A stretch of 58,541 bases of DNA from Candidatus Poribacteria bacterium (GTDB lineage: Bacteria > Poribacteria > WGA-4E > PCPOR2b): positions 1-58,541 of the forward strand of contig JAJDUM010000088.1 in NCBI GenBank assembly GCA_022826645.1, in the 5' to 3' direction. Numbering within the stretch: the stretch's first letter is position 1; every line of letters starts with the position of its first letter. A program made the position numbers and the translations under genes. Shown here piece by piece: positions 44,543 through 53,271 of this stretch. The notes under the pieces were generated by a model. The model ran no database searches. It was not told the origin of the DNA and worked only from the letters and a program-made list of their open reading frames with translations.

Positions 44543-45982
44543 ATGCTTAAAAGGAAACACTTTCGTTATCGAGACATTGATGCACTGCGGGCTGAGATTG
44601 CCGAACTCGGACTGAGCATCCGCCTGGAAGAAAATATTGAAAAGCTTCTTGAGCCCGTCCAAATAGGGCACAAAGTTGCCGGTAACGCATTCGGTATCCA
44701 CCCCATGGAGGGTTGTGATGGCACACTTGACGGCAAACCAAGCGAACTCACCATTCGGCGCTGGGAACGATTCGGGCGTGGCGGCGCAAAGTTGATATGG
44801 GGCGAAGCGACAGCACTCTTTGATGAAGTGAAGTCAAACAGTCGTCAGTTGATAATCAGTGACGAGACTGCGGGCTCAATGGAGTCGATACTCAATTTAA
44901 CGCGCAACGCACATCGAGAGGAGTTTGGCTCAAATGAAGAGGTCATCGTTGGGATGCAGCTGACCCATTCGGGGCGGTATAGCTATCAGAAACCGTTAAT
45001 TGCTTTTCGCCACCCTGTCGTTGACAAGGTCACGCTCATCGACAAAAAAAACAAGATCCCCATCCCTAATGACTACCCTGTCTTGAGCGATGATTATCTG
45101 GAACGTCAGGAGGATATCTTTGTCGAAGCTGCTAAGTTAGCGTGGAAAATTGGGTTCGACTTTGTTGATCTCAAGCAGTGTCACACCTACCTACTCTCTG
45201 AACTGTTAGCAGCGAAGACACGAACTGGAAAGTACGGCGGCAGCTTTGAAAACCGCACCCGGTTTATCCGCAACATCGTCGGTAAGATTCGGGCAGAGGT
45301 CGGAGATGAACTCATCCTTGGTACCCGACTTAATGTCTACGACGGTGTGGCTTTCATGCAGGATCCAGAGACGACAGTAGGAGTTCCACGGGACATCCCA
45401 ACACCGTATCTCTACGGCTTCGGTGTCGATGAAAACAATCCGCCACAACCGGATATGACTGAACCAATTAAATTGGTCGGTGTCCTCAAGGACCTTGGCG
45501 TCAAACTGGTTAACGTCACGACAGGGAGTCCCTACTTCAATCCACATATCGGCCGTCCGTTTGAACGCCCACCAATCGATGGCTATGAAACCCCTGAACA
45601 CCCACTGATTGGGGTTGATCGGCACATCCGACTGACAGGGGACATCCAACGAGCGTATCCAGACCTACCGGTTGTCGGAACCGGCTACAGTTGGCTGCAA
45701 CAGTATCTTGTCAACGCCGCTGAAGCTAATATTCGGGATGGGCGCGTCAGTTTTGTTGCTGTGGGACGCGGTGCTTTGGCATATCCCGACTACGCAAGGG
45801 ATACCATTGAGAGTGGAGAGATGGTCAAGAAAAAGGTTTGTGTTGCAGTCAGTTACTGCACAGCGCTGATGCGTGCAAAAGCGAATCCACTCGGACAATT
45901 CGCCGCCGGTTGCGTACCCCGTGATAAAATCTATGCCCCGATTTACAAAGAAGCTGAGAAGACATTGACGAAACGTGACTAA
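44543..45982 (+). CDS. Old-yellow-enzyme-family NADH:flavin oxidoreductase
   Basis: A 479-residue FMN-binding TIM-barrel protein. The start is at the second of two close ATGs with GAGG upstream. Typical features are the N-terminal IHPMEGCDG, the MQLTHSGRYS strand, DLKQCHTYLLSELL, and phosphate-binding FVAVGRGALAYPDY. The C-terminal CVAVSYCTALMR...FAAGC recalls the cysteine cluster of the 2,4-dienoyl-CoA-reductase branch, but one cysteine of the first CxxC pair appears to be Val. It is likely to reduce an activated double bond. Confidence 0.85.
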   Translation: MLKRKHFRYRDIDALRAEIAELGLSIRLEENIEKLLEPVQIGHKVAGNAFGIHPMEGCDGTLDGKPSELTIRRWERFGRGGAKLIWGEATALFDEVKSNSRQLIISDETAGSMESILNLTRNAHREEFGSNEEVIVGMQLTHSGRYSYQKPLIAFRHPVVDKVTLIDKKNKIPIPNDYPVLSDDYLERQEDIFVEAAKLAWKIGFDFVDLKQCHTYLLSELLAAKTRTGKYGGSFENRTRFIRNIVGKIRAEVGDELILGTRLNVYDGVAFMQDPETTVGVPRDIPTPYLYGFGVDENNPPQPDMTEPIKLVGVLKDLGVKLVNVTTGSPYFNPHIGRPFERPPIDGYETPEHPLIGVDRHIRLTGDIQRAYPDLPVVGTGYSWLQQYLVNAAEANIRDGRVSFVAVGRGALAYPDYARDTIESGEMVKKKVCVAVSYCTALMRAKANPLGQFAAGCVPRDKIYAPIYKEAEKTLTKRD

Positions 45983-46019
45983 CCTTTAATGATTTATTTC
46001 TATAGGAAGCGCGACATAT

Positions 46020-47129
46020 ATGACCGTACAGGAACCGCCCCTTAAAGCTGCTATTGTTGGTCTGCACATCCACGCGGGAAGCCTGCACCCGGATAAAAAC
46101 CACGGGCTGCTCAAGTCGTTCAAAGGGCAAGAGAATGTCGAGATTGTAGCGTACTGCGAATCCTCACCCGATCAGGCAGAGGCATTAGACGAAATCCGCG
46201 CCGCTGATCCGGATGCGCGTATCTACACGGATCTGGGTGCCTTAATGACGAACGAGGAATTCGACTTCGCCGTCGTTATGCTGCCGCCCAGCGAGGCAGC
46301 GCCCTTAGCCCTAAGTCTAGCGGAGTCAGGAAAACATCTCTTCATTGAGAAGCAGGGCGCCCGCACTGCTGCAGATATGCAACAGCTCTGCGATGTAGTT
46401 GCCAATAAAGGACTGGTAACGCAGGTAGGTTATCCGTGGCCCCATCACCCCATACCGATCGAGATGAAACGCCTCATTGATGTCGGTGCGCTCGGACGGT
46501 TGGTAGACATGGAGGCACGTCTCGTCACCGTTCAGGTGAAACCAGGCCTCCGTGAACCGGATTTCTGGATGTATACAAACAAGGGAGAAGGAGGCGGTAT
46601 CCTCCACATGGAAGGTGGTCACTGGCTGACACTGTTCCGCTTCTTTAGCGGCGCAGAGGTAAAATCGGTGACAGCCTTGTGTGGACGAGGAACAGGCTTT
46701 ATTGAGGAAGGCTTGGAGGATGTGGCGACGGTTGCGCTGGAGTTCGATAACGGTGTTCATGCCTGCCTGCACATGGGGTATCTGCTATCCGGTGCAGGAC
46801 CACGAAACGATACCTATTTTGGGCTACGAGGGACGCTCGGTGCTGCTACGTGGCAGCCTACCAGTGAAGGCAATCTCACCGTTGCCAGTGCCGCCCCGGA
46901 CTGGGAAGCTGCACCGGAACGACGATTCAGCGTGGAGGTGGCGCAGCGTCCGGTATATGCAGACCAATGGGGCTACCAGTTCGTTGCGGAATTTATCCGC
47001 GCGATCCGGCAAGGGGGCAAGACAACAGTCACCATCCACGATGCCTATCGAATCATGCAAATCATCGACGCAAGCTACGAATCTTCTCGGACGGGCCGCC
47101 GAATCGAGTTAGGTGCATCTCTTGGATAA
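46020..47129 (+). CDS. Gfo/Idh/MocA-family oxidoreductase
   Basis: A 369-residue NAD(P)-dependent sugar or inositol dehydrogenase. The N-terminal fold is present (AAIVGLHIHAG), but the usual GxGxxG reads GLHIHAG. The catalytic Lys region is FIEKQGARTAADM (EKP replaced by EKQ), with a C-terminal sheet GGGILHMEGGHWLTLFRFF. AGGAAG precedes the ATG. It lies between an old-yellow-enzyme gene and a sugar-acid dehydratase-like gene, so sugar-acid metabolism is plausible. Confidence 0.86.
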   Translation: MTVQEPPLKAAIVGLHIHAGSLHPDKNHGLLKSFKGQENVEIVAYCESSPDQAEALDEIRAADPDARIYTDLGALMTNEEFDFAVVMLPPSEAAPLALSLAESGKHLFIEKQGARTAADMQQLCDVVANKGLVTQVGYPWPHHPIPIEMKRLIDVGALGRLVDMEARLVTVQVKPGLREPDFWMYTNKGEGGGILHMEGGHWLTLFRFFSGAEVKSVTALCGRGTGFIEEGLEDVATVALEFDNGVHACLHMGYLLSGAGPRNDTYFGLRGTLGAATWQPTSEGNLTVASAAPDWEAAPERRFSVEVAQRPVYADQWGYQFVAEFIRAIRQGGKTTVTIHDAYRIMQIIDASYESSRTGRRIELGASLG

Positions 47130-47227
47130 CCAGAGGTCCTACACAGAACATCATATCTGCCTATCAATAGCAGATTGTAAACTACGGAGTATTACATTCA
47201 TACCAATCGTGATGAGGGACTAAAAAT

Positions 47228-48352
47228 ATGAAGATCACGCATATCGGTTCAGTGCTGTTGAAACCCACCGGCTGGGTGCTGATCAAAGTCAAGACGGATG
47301 AAGGCATCACCGGCATTGGGGAAGCCTACCACGGGGCAGGGGTTCATCAAATCGCCGTGGACGAACGGTTGACGAGACCGTTGATCGGTCAAGACCCACG
47401 TAATGTCGATAAACTGTTCCGAGATATGATGAGTGCTATGTCCGCGTCCGGTTTTTATCAAGGTGCTGTGATGAGTGCTATCAGTGGGATAGAAAGCGCG
47501 TTGTGGGACATCACAGGACAAGCGGCTGGTGTTCCAATTTGGCAGCTACTGGGAGGTAAGTTTCGGGATAAAATACGGATGTATAACGACTGTCATGCCG
47601 GCGAAACGGAGACCCCCGAAGCCTACGCCGCTAAAGCACGCGAAGTGGAGGCGCGGGGTTTTACCGCAATCAAATTCGACATCGATCCACTACCGTCCCG
47701 TCGAGACCGATACAATCGCTGCATCAGCAATGATGACATTGCGCACTACGTCGAAGTGGTAACCGCTGTCCGCGAAGGCTTAGATTCTAACACCGACCTC
47801 GCAATAGATGCCCACTGGTTTTACGCTCCAGTTGATATCCTAAAAGTCGCACATGCGTTTGAAGATCTGGATCTGCTCTGGCTGGAGGACCCAATCCCAC
47901 CCGAAAACATAGCCGCTATGGAAGGTGTCACGAAATCCACGCGTACCCCGATCTGCACCGGCGAGAATTTCTACACTCGATTTGGTTTCCGCGACCTGAT
48001 CGAAACCCAAGCGGCGGACATTATTTCGCCGGATATGGCAAAGGCGGGGGGGCTGTTAGAGGGAAGACGCATCGCGGATATCGCCGATATGTACTACATC
48101 CCGATCGCGCCACACAATATCGGCAGCCCCGTCCAAACAGTTGCAAACTGTCATGTGATGGCAGCTGTACCAAATTTCCTTGTCTTGGAATTCCATCACT
48201 TGGATGACCGCTTCTGGGAAGGGATTGTCAATGAGGGACCCTTAATTCAAGAGGGTCATATCGATGTGCCAAATCTTCCGGGATTGGGTGTTACTCTGAA
48301 CGAAGACCTACTCAAAAACAACTTCAGGGAAGAATTCGGATTCTTTGATTGA
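47228..48352 (+). CDS. Enolase-superfamily acid-sugar dehydratase (galactonate-dehydratase-like)
   Basis: A 374-residue protein with complete family chemistry: TAIKFDIDP (base strand), metal ligands in LAIDAHWFYAP and LWLEDPIPPEN and ICTGENFYT, and the catalytic histidine in IAPHNIGSPVQT. The set K-x-D and His matches the galactonate/mannonate dehydratase group. It removes water from a sugar acid; the exact substrate is undecided. Contrast the diverged member at 480. Confidence 0.88.
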   Translation: MKITHIGSVLLKPTGWVLIKVKTDEGITGIGEAYHGAGVHQIAVDERLTRPLIGQDPRNVDKLFRDMMSAMSASGFYQGAVMSAISGIESALWDITGQAAGVPIWQLLGGKFRDKIRMYNDCHAGETETPEAYAAKAREVEARGFTAIKFDIDPLPSRRDRYNRCISNDDIAHYVEVVTAVREGLDSNTDLAIDAHWFYAPVDILKVAHAFEDLDLLWLEDPIPPENIAAMEGVTKSTRTPICTGENFYTRFGFRDLIETQAADIISPDMAKAGGLLEGRRIADIADMYYIPIAPHNIGSPVQTVANCHVMAAVPNFLVLEFHHLDDRFWEGIVNEGPLIQEGHIDVPNLPGLGVTLNEDLLKNNFREEFGFFD

Positions 48353-48463
48353 ATCGTGGGCGATATTGAACGCAAGGATGTACTGGTAGAGGGGAAGCGC
48401 GATGGAGAACAAGCAAGCAAGGGGGCAAGTTCCCAAAACCTTGCTCCCCTCACACTCGCCACC

Positions 48464-49456
48464 TCATGAATCAATCCGTTCCACCCATTTATTGGGTGCT
48501 GTGTCGATTTCGTATTCGGCGAAGACCTGATCGATTTCGGCGCGTACATCGTCCGTCAACTGCCAACCAACCGCCCCCATATTATCTTCAACCTCAGAGG
48601 TGCGCCGCGCTCCAACAAGCGAAACGCTAACGCCAGGGTTGGAAACCGTCCAATTGAGTGCGAGGTGAGGGAGTTTTTTCCCAAGTCGCTCTGCGATCGC
48701 TTTGAGTTCATTGACCGCTTGCACGTTACGCTTAAAAACCTCTGGCATGAACAATTTCAGCGACATATCCCAACCCCCATTCCGCCGCCAGTCTCCCTCT
48801 TCAAATATAGTATCCTCGGTAAAGGCGCCCGTCAGCAAACCGTAGGCGAGCGAGCCATAAGTCATGACGCCAATCCCGTTCTCTTCGGCATAAGGGAAGA
48901 TCCACTCTGCCATCCGCCGATCAAAGAGATTGCAGCTATACTGCAAGACCTCAACCCGGCGCATTGCTGTGCACGTCTTAATCTCATCAAGCGTAAAATT
49001 CGATAAACCGACGTGGCGCACCTTTCCCTGCTGGACAATCTCCTCCAGCGCCTGCATTGTTTCGTCAAAAGGGGTTGTCCGGTCGGGCCAATGAACCAGA
49101 TACACGTCGACATAATCGGTGTTCAGTGCCTTCAGACTCCGATCAATCGCAGCATGTGCCATGGACTTCCGGCTATCCCTCCCTTTTGGGCGGTCATCGT
49201 AACCTACGCCGAACTTGGTTACGACAATAACGTCTTTTCGCCGGGCGCCCAACGCCTTTGACAACAATGCCTCAGATCTGCCCTTCCCATAGTCTTCGGC
49301 GGTATCAAAGCAGTTGATTCCAAGATCAAGAGCGCGGTGAATTGCCCCAATGACCTCCGATTCCTCGATGGAGCCGTAGCTTCCACCCATTTCCCAGCAA
49401 CCAAATCCAATCGCTGAAACCTGCAGCCCTGTTTGACCAAACGGACGATATTCCAT
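48464..49456 (-). CDS. Aldo/keto reductase
   Basis: A 330-residue enzyme with all four catalytic residues: Asp and Tyr in FDTAEDYGKGRSE, Lys in IVVTKFG, His in VYLVHWPD. Start MEYRPFGQTGLQVSAIGFG with a GGAGG ribosome site upstream. It converges with the dehydratase gene, so the two are not in one operon. Likely substrates are sugars or aldehydes. Confidence 0.92.
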   Translation of the reverse strand: MEYRPFGQTGLQVSAIGFGCWEMGGSYGSIEESEVIGAIHRALDLGINCFDTAEDYGKGRSEALLSKALGARRKDVIVVTKFGVGYDDRPKGRDSRKSMAHAAIDRSLKALNTDYVDVYLVHWPDRTTPFDETMQALEEIVQQGKVRHVGLSNFTLDEIKTCTAMRRVEVLQYSCNLFDRRMAEWIFPYAEENGIGVMTYGSLAYGLLTGAFTEDTIFEEGDWRRNGGWDMSLKLFMPEVFKRNVQAVNELKAIAERLGKKLPHLALNWTVSNPGVSVSLVGARRTSEVEDNMGAVGWQLTDDVRAEIDQVFAEYEIDTAPNKWVERIDS

Positions 49457-49478
49457 AGCTTACCTCCAGCAGTACAAC

Positions 49479-49511
49479 AGAAACCGAGTTCTTGCCAAAA
49501 ACTCGGTTTCT
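49479..49511. repeat. AGAAACCGAG hairpin repeat, diverged copy
   Basis: AGAAACCGAGTT pairs with AACTCGGTTTCT around a CTTGCCAA-type loop. The outer right flank ACTTTCCTTTTGAGA is like the right end of family 1. CAATGAAC words follow at 49575-49596. It lies in the leader of the aldo/keto reductase gene. Confidence 0.65.
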
Positions 49512-49637
49512 CTGAGTTACTCCGCACTTTCCTTTTGAGATGGACCCTCTAAGTCGGACTTCCTCGCCCAACTGCATCAATGAACCAATGAACTATAGTG
49601 GTTTTCACGTTTTACGCATCACGTTTCACGTTTCATT

Positions 49638-50486
49638 TTACTGAAGAATCCGTTGATCGCTCAGGTCTTTGCCGCCAACGCTCTTAGAGATGGTCGCGCC
49701 ACGATATTCCTTAATTTCCAATTCATGGAAGGCGTTGACAACATGATACTGGGTTGGTAGGTCTTCCCATCTCGCTTTATGGAATTCTACGGTTCCCTCA
49801 CCGCGCCACAGTTCTTTGGTAACGCTGTTACTGCCCTCTGCGGGTGTGAGCACCGCATAGCCGACATCGCCTTGACCCCATTCTCCAGTCCGAGGCATAT
49901 ATTTGTAGTGCAAGGTCCCGCGAAGCACACCATCATCCGGAGGTGCTGCTGCCGGTGCGGGGTTTGTATCCAATTCTATCTGTGTCATGTTCGTCAGTTT
50001 CATATCCAAAAACTTGAAGCCGAGCCAGCTGGCAATGCAGTGTGTATCCCCACGAAGCACAACCGGTTCTGGAAGTTCGCAATAGATTTTAGAGAATCCC
50101 AACTGCTCCCGCCCTGTGAGAATCGGATCACACAGATTTTCCCAAAGCACTGTCAGCAGCCCTCCCTCGGCGCGATCTCGCTCTCCGTTGAAAATCGCAG
50201 GAAAGCTAACGCCGAGGACATTGTATCCACGACCAGCCAACCACTCAATCTCTGTCATATAGGATGCGGAGACGCTGACGACCGGCTCCGCACCAAGCTC
50301 GAAGCCTTCAGGCAAAAATTCCTCAAGCTGTTCGCGATTCGTCAAAAAACTGACCGATATCGAGGTCGACTTGGGGCTATCCTTGCACTCAAATTTACGT
50401 CCACAGGGTCCCTGCCGGGGTCCCATACTGGGACCAAAGTGTGTTGGCATCATATACATCTTGTCGGGTCGAAGTTTGTAAGGCAT
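49638..50486 (-). CDS. Acetoacetate-decarboxylase-family protein
   Basis: A 282-residue protein with the family core LWENLCDPILTGREQLGFSKIYCELPEP; the Lys in GFSK is the expected Schiff-base lysine, and the hydrophobic pocket strands around TMLT-like segments are present. It either decarboxylates a beta-keto acid or performs an aldolase-type reaction, as some relatives do. It has its own promoter region shared with the small RNA locus on the other strand. Confidence 0.83.
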   Translation of the reverse strand: MPYKLRPDKMYMMPTHFGPSMGPRQGPCGRKFECKDSPKSTSISVSFLTNREQLEEFLPEGFELGAEPVVSVSASYMTEIEWLAGRGYNVLGVSFPAIFNGERDRAEGGLLTVLWENLCDPILTGREQLGFSKIYCELPEPVVLRGDTHCIASWLGFKFLDMKLTNMTQIELDTNPAPAAAPPDDGVLRGTLHYKYMPRTGEWGQGDVGYAVLTPAEGSNSVTKELWRGEGTVEFHKARWEDLPTQYHVVNAFHELEIKEYRGATISKSVGGKDLSDQRILQ

Positions 50487-50778
50487 AATATCCTCCTGTG
50501 AGTTTGAACTCTATCCGTTGTGTTCTTGAACAAAAACTCGCACATATTTTGTAGCGTATAATAGTTCCGTTAGTGTACACCTGTTGTCCAAATCACCCTA
50601 CCACCTTTATGCGAAAAAGTCAATAAGAAATGGTGCTGATTTACTTCCCATTCTCAGTGTGAGTATATTAATGGCGAGTGAGCGTTAGAAATAACAGGTA
50701 GCCGTCTTCTTCCCTTTTCACTTCCTACTGCCGATTCTGAAATCCGAAAAGAGCAAGAAAATTGAATAGACTTTATTG
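50487..50778. other. Intergenic spacer before the small RNA unit
   Basis: AT-rich DNA with no supported gene. It should hold the minus-strand promoter of the decarboxylase-like gene, but no strong match was found. Confidence 0.5.
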
Positions 50779-50807
50779 TTGACAAAAAAATCTGTGTGTG
50801 CTATGCT
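50779..50807 (+). promoter_or_regulatory. Strong promoter of a small RNA or leader
   Basis: TTGACA at 50779-50784, exactly 17 bp, then TATGCT at 50802-50807 with TG one base upstream (extended -10). It is among the best promoters in the window. Transcription should start near 50814. Confidence 0.85.
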
Positions 50808-50843
50808 ATCTATATCCTTTAAAACGAAAGGAGGTGATCATTC

Positions 50844-50888
50844 TTGTTACCATCTAGTGGAATGATCAAGGGAGGTGCTGTCTTTTAG
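50844..50888 (+). CDS. Possible 14-residue leader peptide
   Basis: TTG start 9 nt after GGAGG of the near-perfect Shine-Dalgarno; the frame reads MLPSSGMIKGGAVF and stops in the loop of hairpin 1. A ribosome stopping there would melt hairpin 1, so translation could control folding. The alternative is that the ribosome site serves only to recruit ribosomes. No similarity to a known peptide is recognised. Confidence 0.35.
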   Translation: MLPSSGMIKGGAVF

Positions 50889-50963
50889 GAGACAGTGCTT
50901 CCCCTATCAAGGGAGATTGCTCTTAGGAGACGGTTCTTCCCTTGATCTAAACCGTAGATGCAG

Positions 50964-50994
50964 AGCAGGGCTAATTTTTTAGCCCTGCTTTTTT
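50964..50994 (+). terminator. Rho-independent terminator
   Basis: A 9-bp perfect stem AGCAGGGCT/AGCCCTGCT, loop AATTTTTT, then TTTTTT. It lies 26 bp before the DUF1080 gene. Confidence 0.9.
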
Positions 50995-51019
50995 ATTTTC
51001 CATAAGAGAGGGCAAACCG

Positions 51020-51646
51020 ATGACACAAACACCACCAGAGGCGGCAGTTGTTCTTTTTGATGGTACAGATCTCAGCAATTGGACGAAACTTGATGGAGGA
51101 GCACCGGCTTGGGAGGTCGCTGACGCTGCGATGACCGTGACCGCTGGAGAGGGCGATATCGTGAGTAAGGAGCAGTTTGCCGATTTTCTGCTTCACTTGG
51201 AGTTCATGACACCCGACATGCCAGATGCAACAGGTCAAGCAAAGGGAAACAGTGGAGTCTTTCTTCAGGGGAGGTATGAAATCCAGGTCTTGGATTCCTA
51301 CGGGATTGATGTGCCGGGTATGGGAGACTGCGGCGCAATTTACAACCAATTCGCACCGTTGGTAAACGCTTGCAAGCCGCCGCTTGAGTGGCAAACCTAC
51401 GACGCAATATTTCGAGCCGCTCGCGTGGGTGAGTCAGGAGAAGTAGAAGAGAACGCCCGCGTAACTGTACTGCAGAACGGGATTGTGATACAGAATAATG
51501 TCCAAATAGAGGGGGCTACAGGTGGGGCGACGGACGGCGATGCTGCACAACCGGGGCCCTTACGACTACAAGACCATGGTAACTCCGTCAAGTATCGCAA
51601 TATCTGGATTGCGCCGCTTCCGCTGAAAGGATCGGACGTGTACTAA
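51020..51646 (+). CDS. DUF1080 family 3-keto-disaccharide hydrolase
   Basis: A 208-residue concanavalin-like beta-sandwich protein with the family start VVLFDGTDLSNWTKLDGG, the GNSGVFLQGRYEIQVLDSYG core and the closing GPLRLQDHGNSVKYRNIWI. Relatives hydrolyse 3-keto-glycosides made by Gfo/Idh/MocA-type dehydrogenases, like the one at 46020. Unusually for this family, no signal peptide is seen. It may be controlled by the leader RNA upstream. It ends 5 bp from the converging pst operon. Confidence 0.86.
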   Translation: MTQTPPEAAVVLFDGTDLSNWTKLDGGAPAWEVADAAMTVTAGEGDIVSKEQFADFLLHLEFMTPDMPDATGQAKGNSGVFLQGRYEIQVLDSYGIDVPGMGDCGAIYNQFAPLVNACKPPLEWQTYDAIFRAARVGESGEVEENARVTVLQNGIVIQNNVQIEGATGGATDGDAAQPGPLRLQDHGNSVKYRNIWIAPLPLKGSDVY

Positions 51647-51651
51647 GTTGA

Positions 51652-52428
51652 TTATCCGTACCGTCCTTCGATATAGTCCGCCGTCTTTGTGTTCTGAGGC
51701 GTGAGAAACAGATCTTCGGTACGGTTGTGCTCGATAATCTCGCCGATCAGCATAAAGATACATTCATCGCTCACACGGCGAGCCTGCGCCATATTGTGCG
51801 TAACAATCAGAATGGTGTATTGACCCGTGAGCTCAAGCATCAACTCTTCAACTGTACCTGTCCCTTTAGAATCAAGGGCAGAACACGGTTCGTCCATCAG
51901 AATCACCCGCGGTTTCAGCGGCAGCAACCGGGCGATGCACAGTTTTTGCTGCTGCTCGAGCTGCAGAGTGGTTGCCTTTACTTTTAGCTGATCTTTTAGA
52001 TCGTCCCAAAGAAAAACTTCTCTTAACGCCGTTTCAACAATCTCATCAGTTTCCGACTTTTTTCGTATCCGCTGTTCGGAGTGGACGCGCAGACCGAAAA
52101 GGATATTCTCGTAAACGGAGATTGGCAGAGGATTTGGGCGTTGAAATACCATGCCGACATTTTTGCGAAGTTCTGTCAGTGAAACATCCGCATCGTAGAT
52201 GTTTTTGCCAAGTATCTCGACCTCGCCGGTCGTCGTGACGTTGCCGTAGCGTTCGTTCACTCGGTTGAAACAGCGCAGCAATGTAGTTTTACCGCAGCCA
52301 GAGGGACCAATGAGCCCGGTTATCAAACCGTCAGGAATCTTCACGCTCACATTGATAAGCGCCTGAAAGTCACCGTACCACAGATTAAGTTGGTTGGTCT
52401 CGATGCTGTAATTTTTATCCGTGCTCAT
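51652..52428 (-). CDS. pstB: PstB-like phosphate ABC transporter ATPase with degenerate signature motif
   Basis: A 258-residue ATPase of the Pst phosphate importer. Walker A GPSGCGKT (41-48), Q-loop Gln96 (MVFQRPNP), Walker B MDEPCSALD with Glu180, and H-loop His211 (VTHNMAQA) are all intact. The signature, normally LSGGQ, reads LQLEQ at 155-159 (TLQLEQQQKLCIAR). Alone it would form two crippled ATP sites, but paired with the adjacent ATPase one site would be whole. It overlaps that gene by 4 bp. Confidence 0.9.
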   Translation of the reverse strand: MSTDKNYSIETNQLNLWYGDFQALINVSVKIPDGLITGLIGPSGCGKTTLLRCFNRVNERYGNVTTTGEVEILGKNIYDADVSLTELRKNVGMVFQRPNPLPISVYENILFGLRVHSEQRIRKKSETDEIVETALREVFLWDDLKDQLKVKATTLQLEQQQKLCIARLLPLKPRVILMDEPCSALDSKGTGTVEELMLELTGQYTILIVTHNMAQARRVSDECIFMLIGEIIEHNRTEDLFLTPQNTKTADYIEGRYG

Positions 52429-53198
52429 CCGAAGTTTCCACTCACATAATCGTAGGTTAGTCTGTGCGCCGGTGAATCAGAGAAGATAACATCGTTGTCG
52501 TCGATTTCAATGAGTTCACTTTCAAATATAAATGCGGTGCGGTCTGCTAAACGGCGTGCCTGTTGAACCAAATTGGTAACGAGAATGATGGTGATCTGAG
52601 AGCGTAATTCTTTGAGGATATCCTCGATCCGCATTGTGGTCACCGGATCGACAGCAATCGAAAATTCGTCCAGACAGAGAATTTCAGGTTGGTGTGAGAG
52701 GGCACGGGCGATGGTCAGGCGTTGCTGCTGTCCACCCGACAACTTTGTGCCAAGACTATTAAGCCGGTCTTTAACCTCATCCCAAAGTGCTGCCTGTTGC
52801 AGACAACGCTCAACAAGTTCGTCTAACTCACTCCGTTTGCGGATACCCGCTGTCCGGGGTGCGAAGGCGACATTATCATAAATAGACATGGGCAGACCAA
52901 CCGGCAGCGGAAAGACCATCCCAATACGTCGGCGCAGCTGATTGACGTTTCTGATGCTTTGTACATCGGTGCCATCTATTTTCACCGAACCGCTGACCGC
53001 TGCGCTTGGCTCGAATTCAATCGTACGGTTAATTGTCTTCAGCAATGTTGTCTTGCCGGATTGTGCAGGACCGATAATCCCCAGTATTTCATTCTCGTAT
53101 ATATCGAAAGAAATCCCTTTGAGAGCTTCCAGCCCGTCATATCGAACAGTGAGATCGGCGATTTCAATTTTCTTTGTAGCGTTAGATGTCTGTGCCAA
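52425..53198 (-). CDS. pstB: PstB-like ATPase with intact signature but degenerate Q- and H-loops
   Basis: A 257-residue paralogue of the 51652 protein. Walker A GPAQSGKT (43-50) and the signature LSGGQ (153-157) are intact, and Walker B keeps Glu178 (LCLDEFSIAVDP). The Q-loop reads MVFPLPVG, with Pro97 in place of Gln; the D-loop reads IAVD instead of SALD; and the H-loop reads VTNLVQQA, with Asn209 in place of His. Its defects complement those of its neighbour, so it is probably the non-hydrolytic half of a heterodimer. Confidence 0.88.
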   Translation of the reverse strand: MAQTSNATKKIEIADLTVRYDGLEALKGISFDIYENEILGIIGPAQSGKTTLLKTINRTIEFEPSAAVSGSVKIDGTDVQSIRNVNQLRRRIGMVFPLPVGLPMSIYDNVAFAPRTAGIRKRSELDELVERCLQQAALWDEVKDRLNSLGTKLSGGQQQRLTIARALSHQPEILCLDEFSIAVDPVTTMRIEDILKELRSQITIILVTNLVQQARRLADRTAFIFESELIEIDDNDVIFSDSPAHRLTYDYVSGNFG

Positions 53199-53271
53199 TG
53201 TTTTAGATCTTACCGTAAGTTAAATGTCCCAGAATCGAATGCCATCTTCCCTTCAGTTCCCAATTGTCAAT

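Larger units (their letters stand above)
50814..50994 (+). ncRNA. Candidate structured small RNA or leader with two tandem hairpins
   Basis: About 181 nt between the promoter and a terminator. In order: GAAAGGAGGTGATC at 50826-50839, fully complementary to the usual 16S 3' end; a 14-codon frame (50844-50888); hairpin 1, a 14-bp stem with three wobble pairs (50870-50883 with 50890-50903, loop TTTAGG); hairpin 2, 9-bp outer stem ATCAAGGGA/TCCCTTGAT (50906-50914 with 50938-50946). The two hairpin units are diverged ~40-nt tandem repeats sharing ATCAAGGGAG and TTAGGAGAC. It may be a free RNA (titrating a GGA-binding protein or ribosomes) or the leader of the gene at 51020. Confidence 0.65.
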
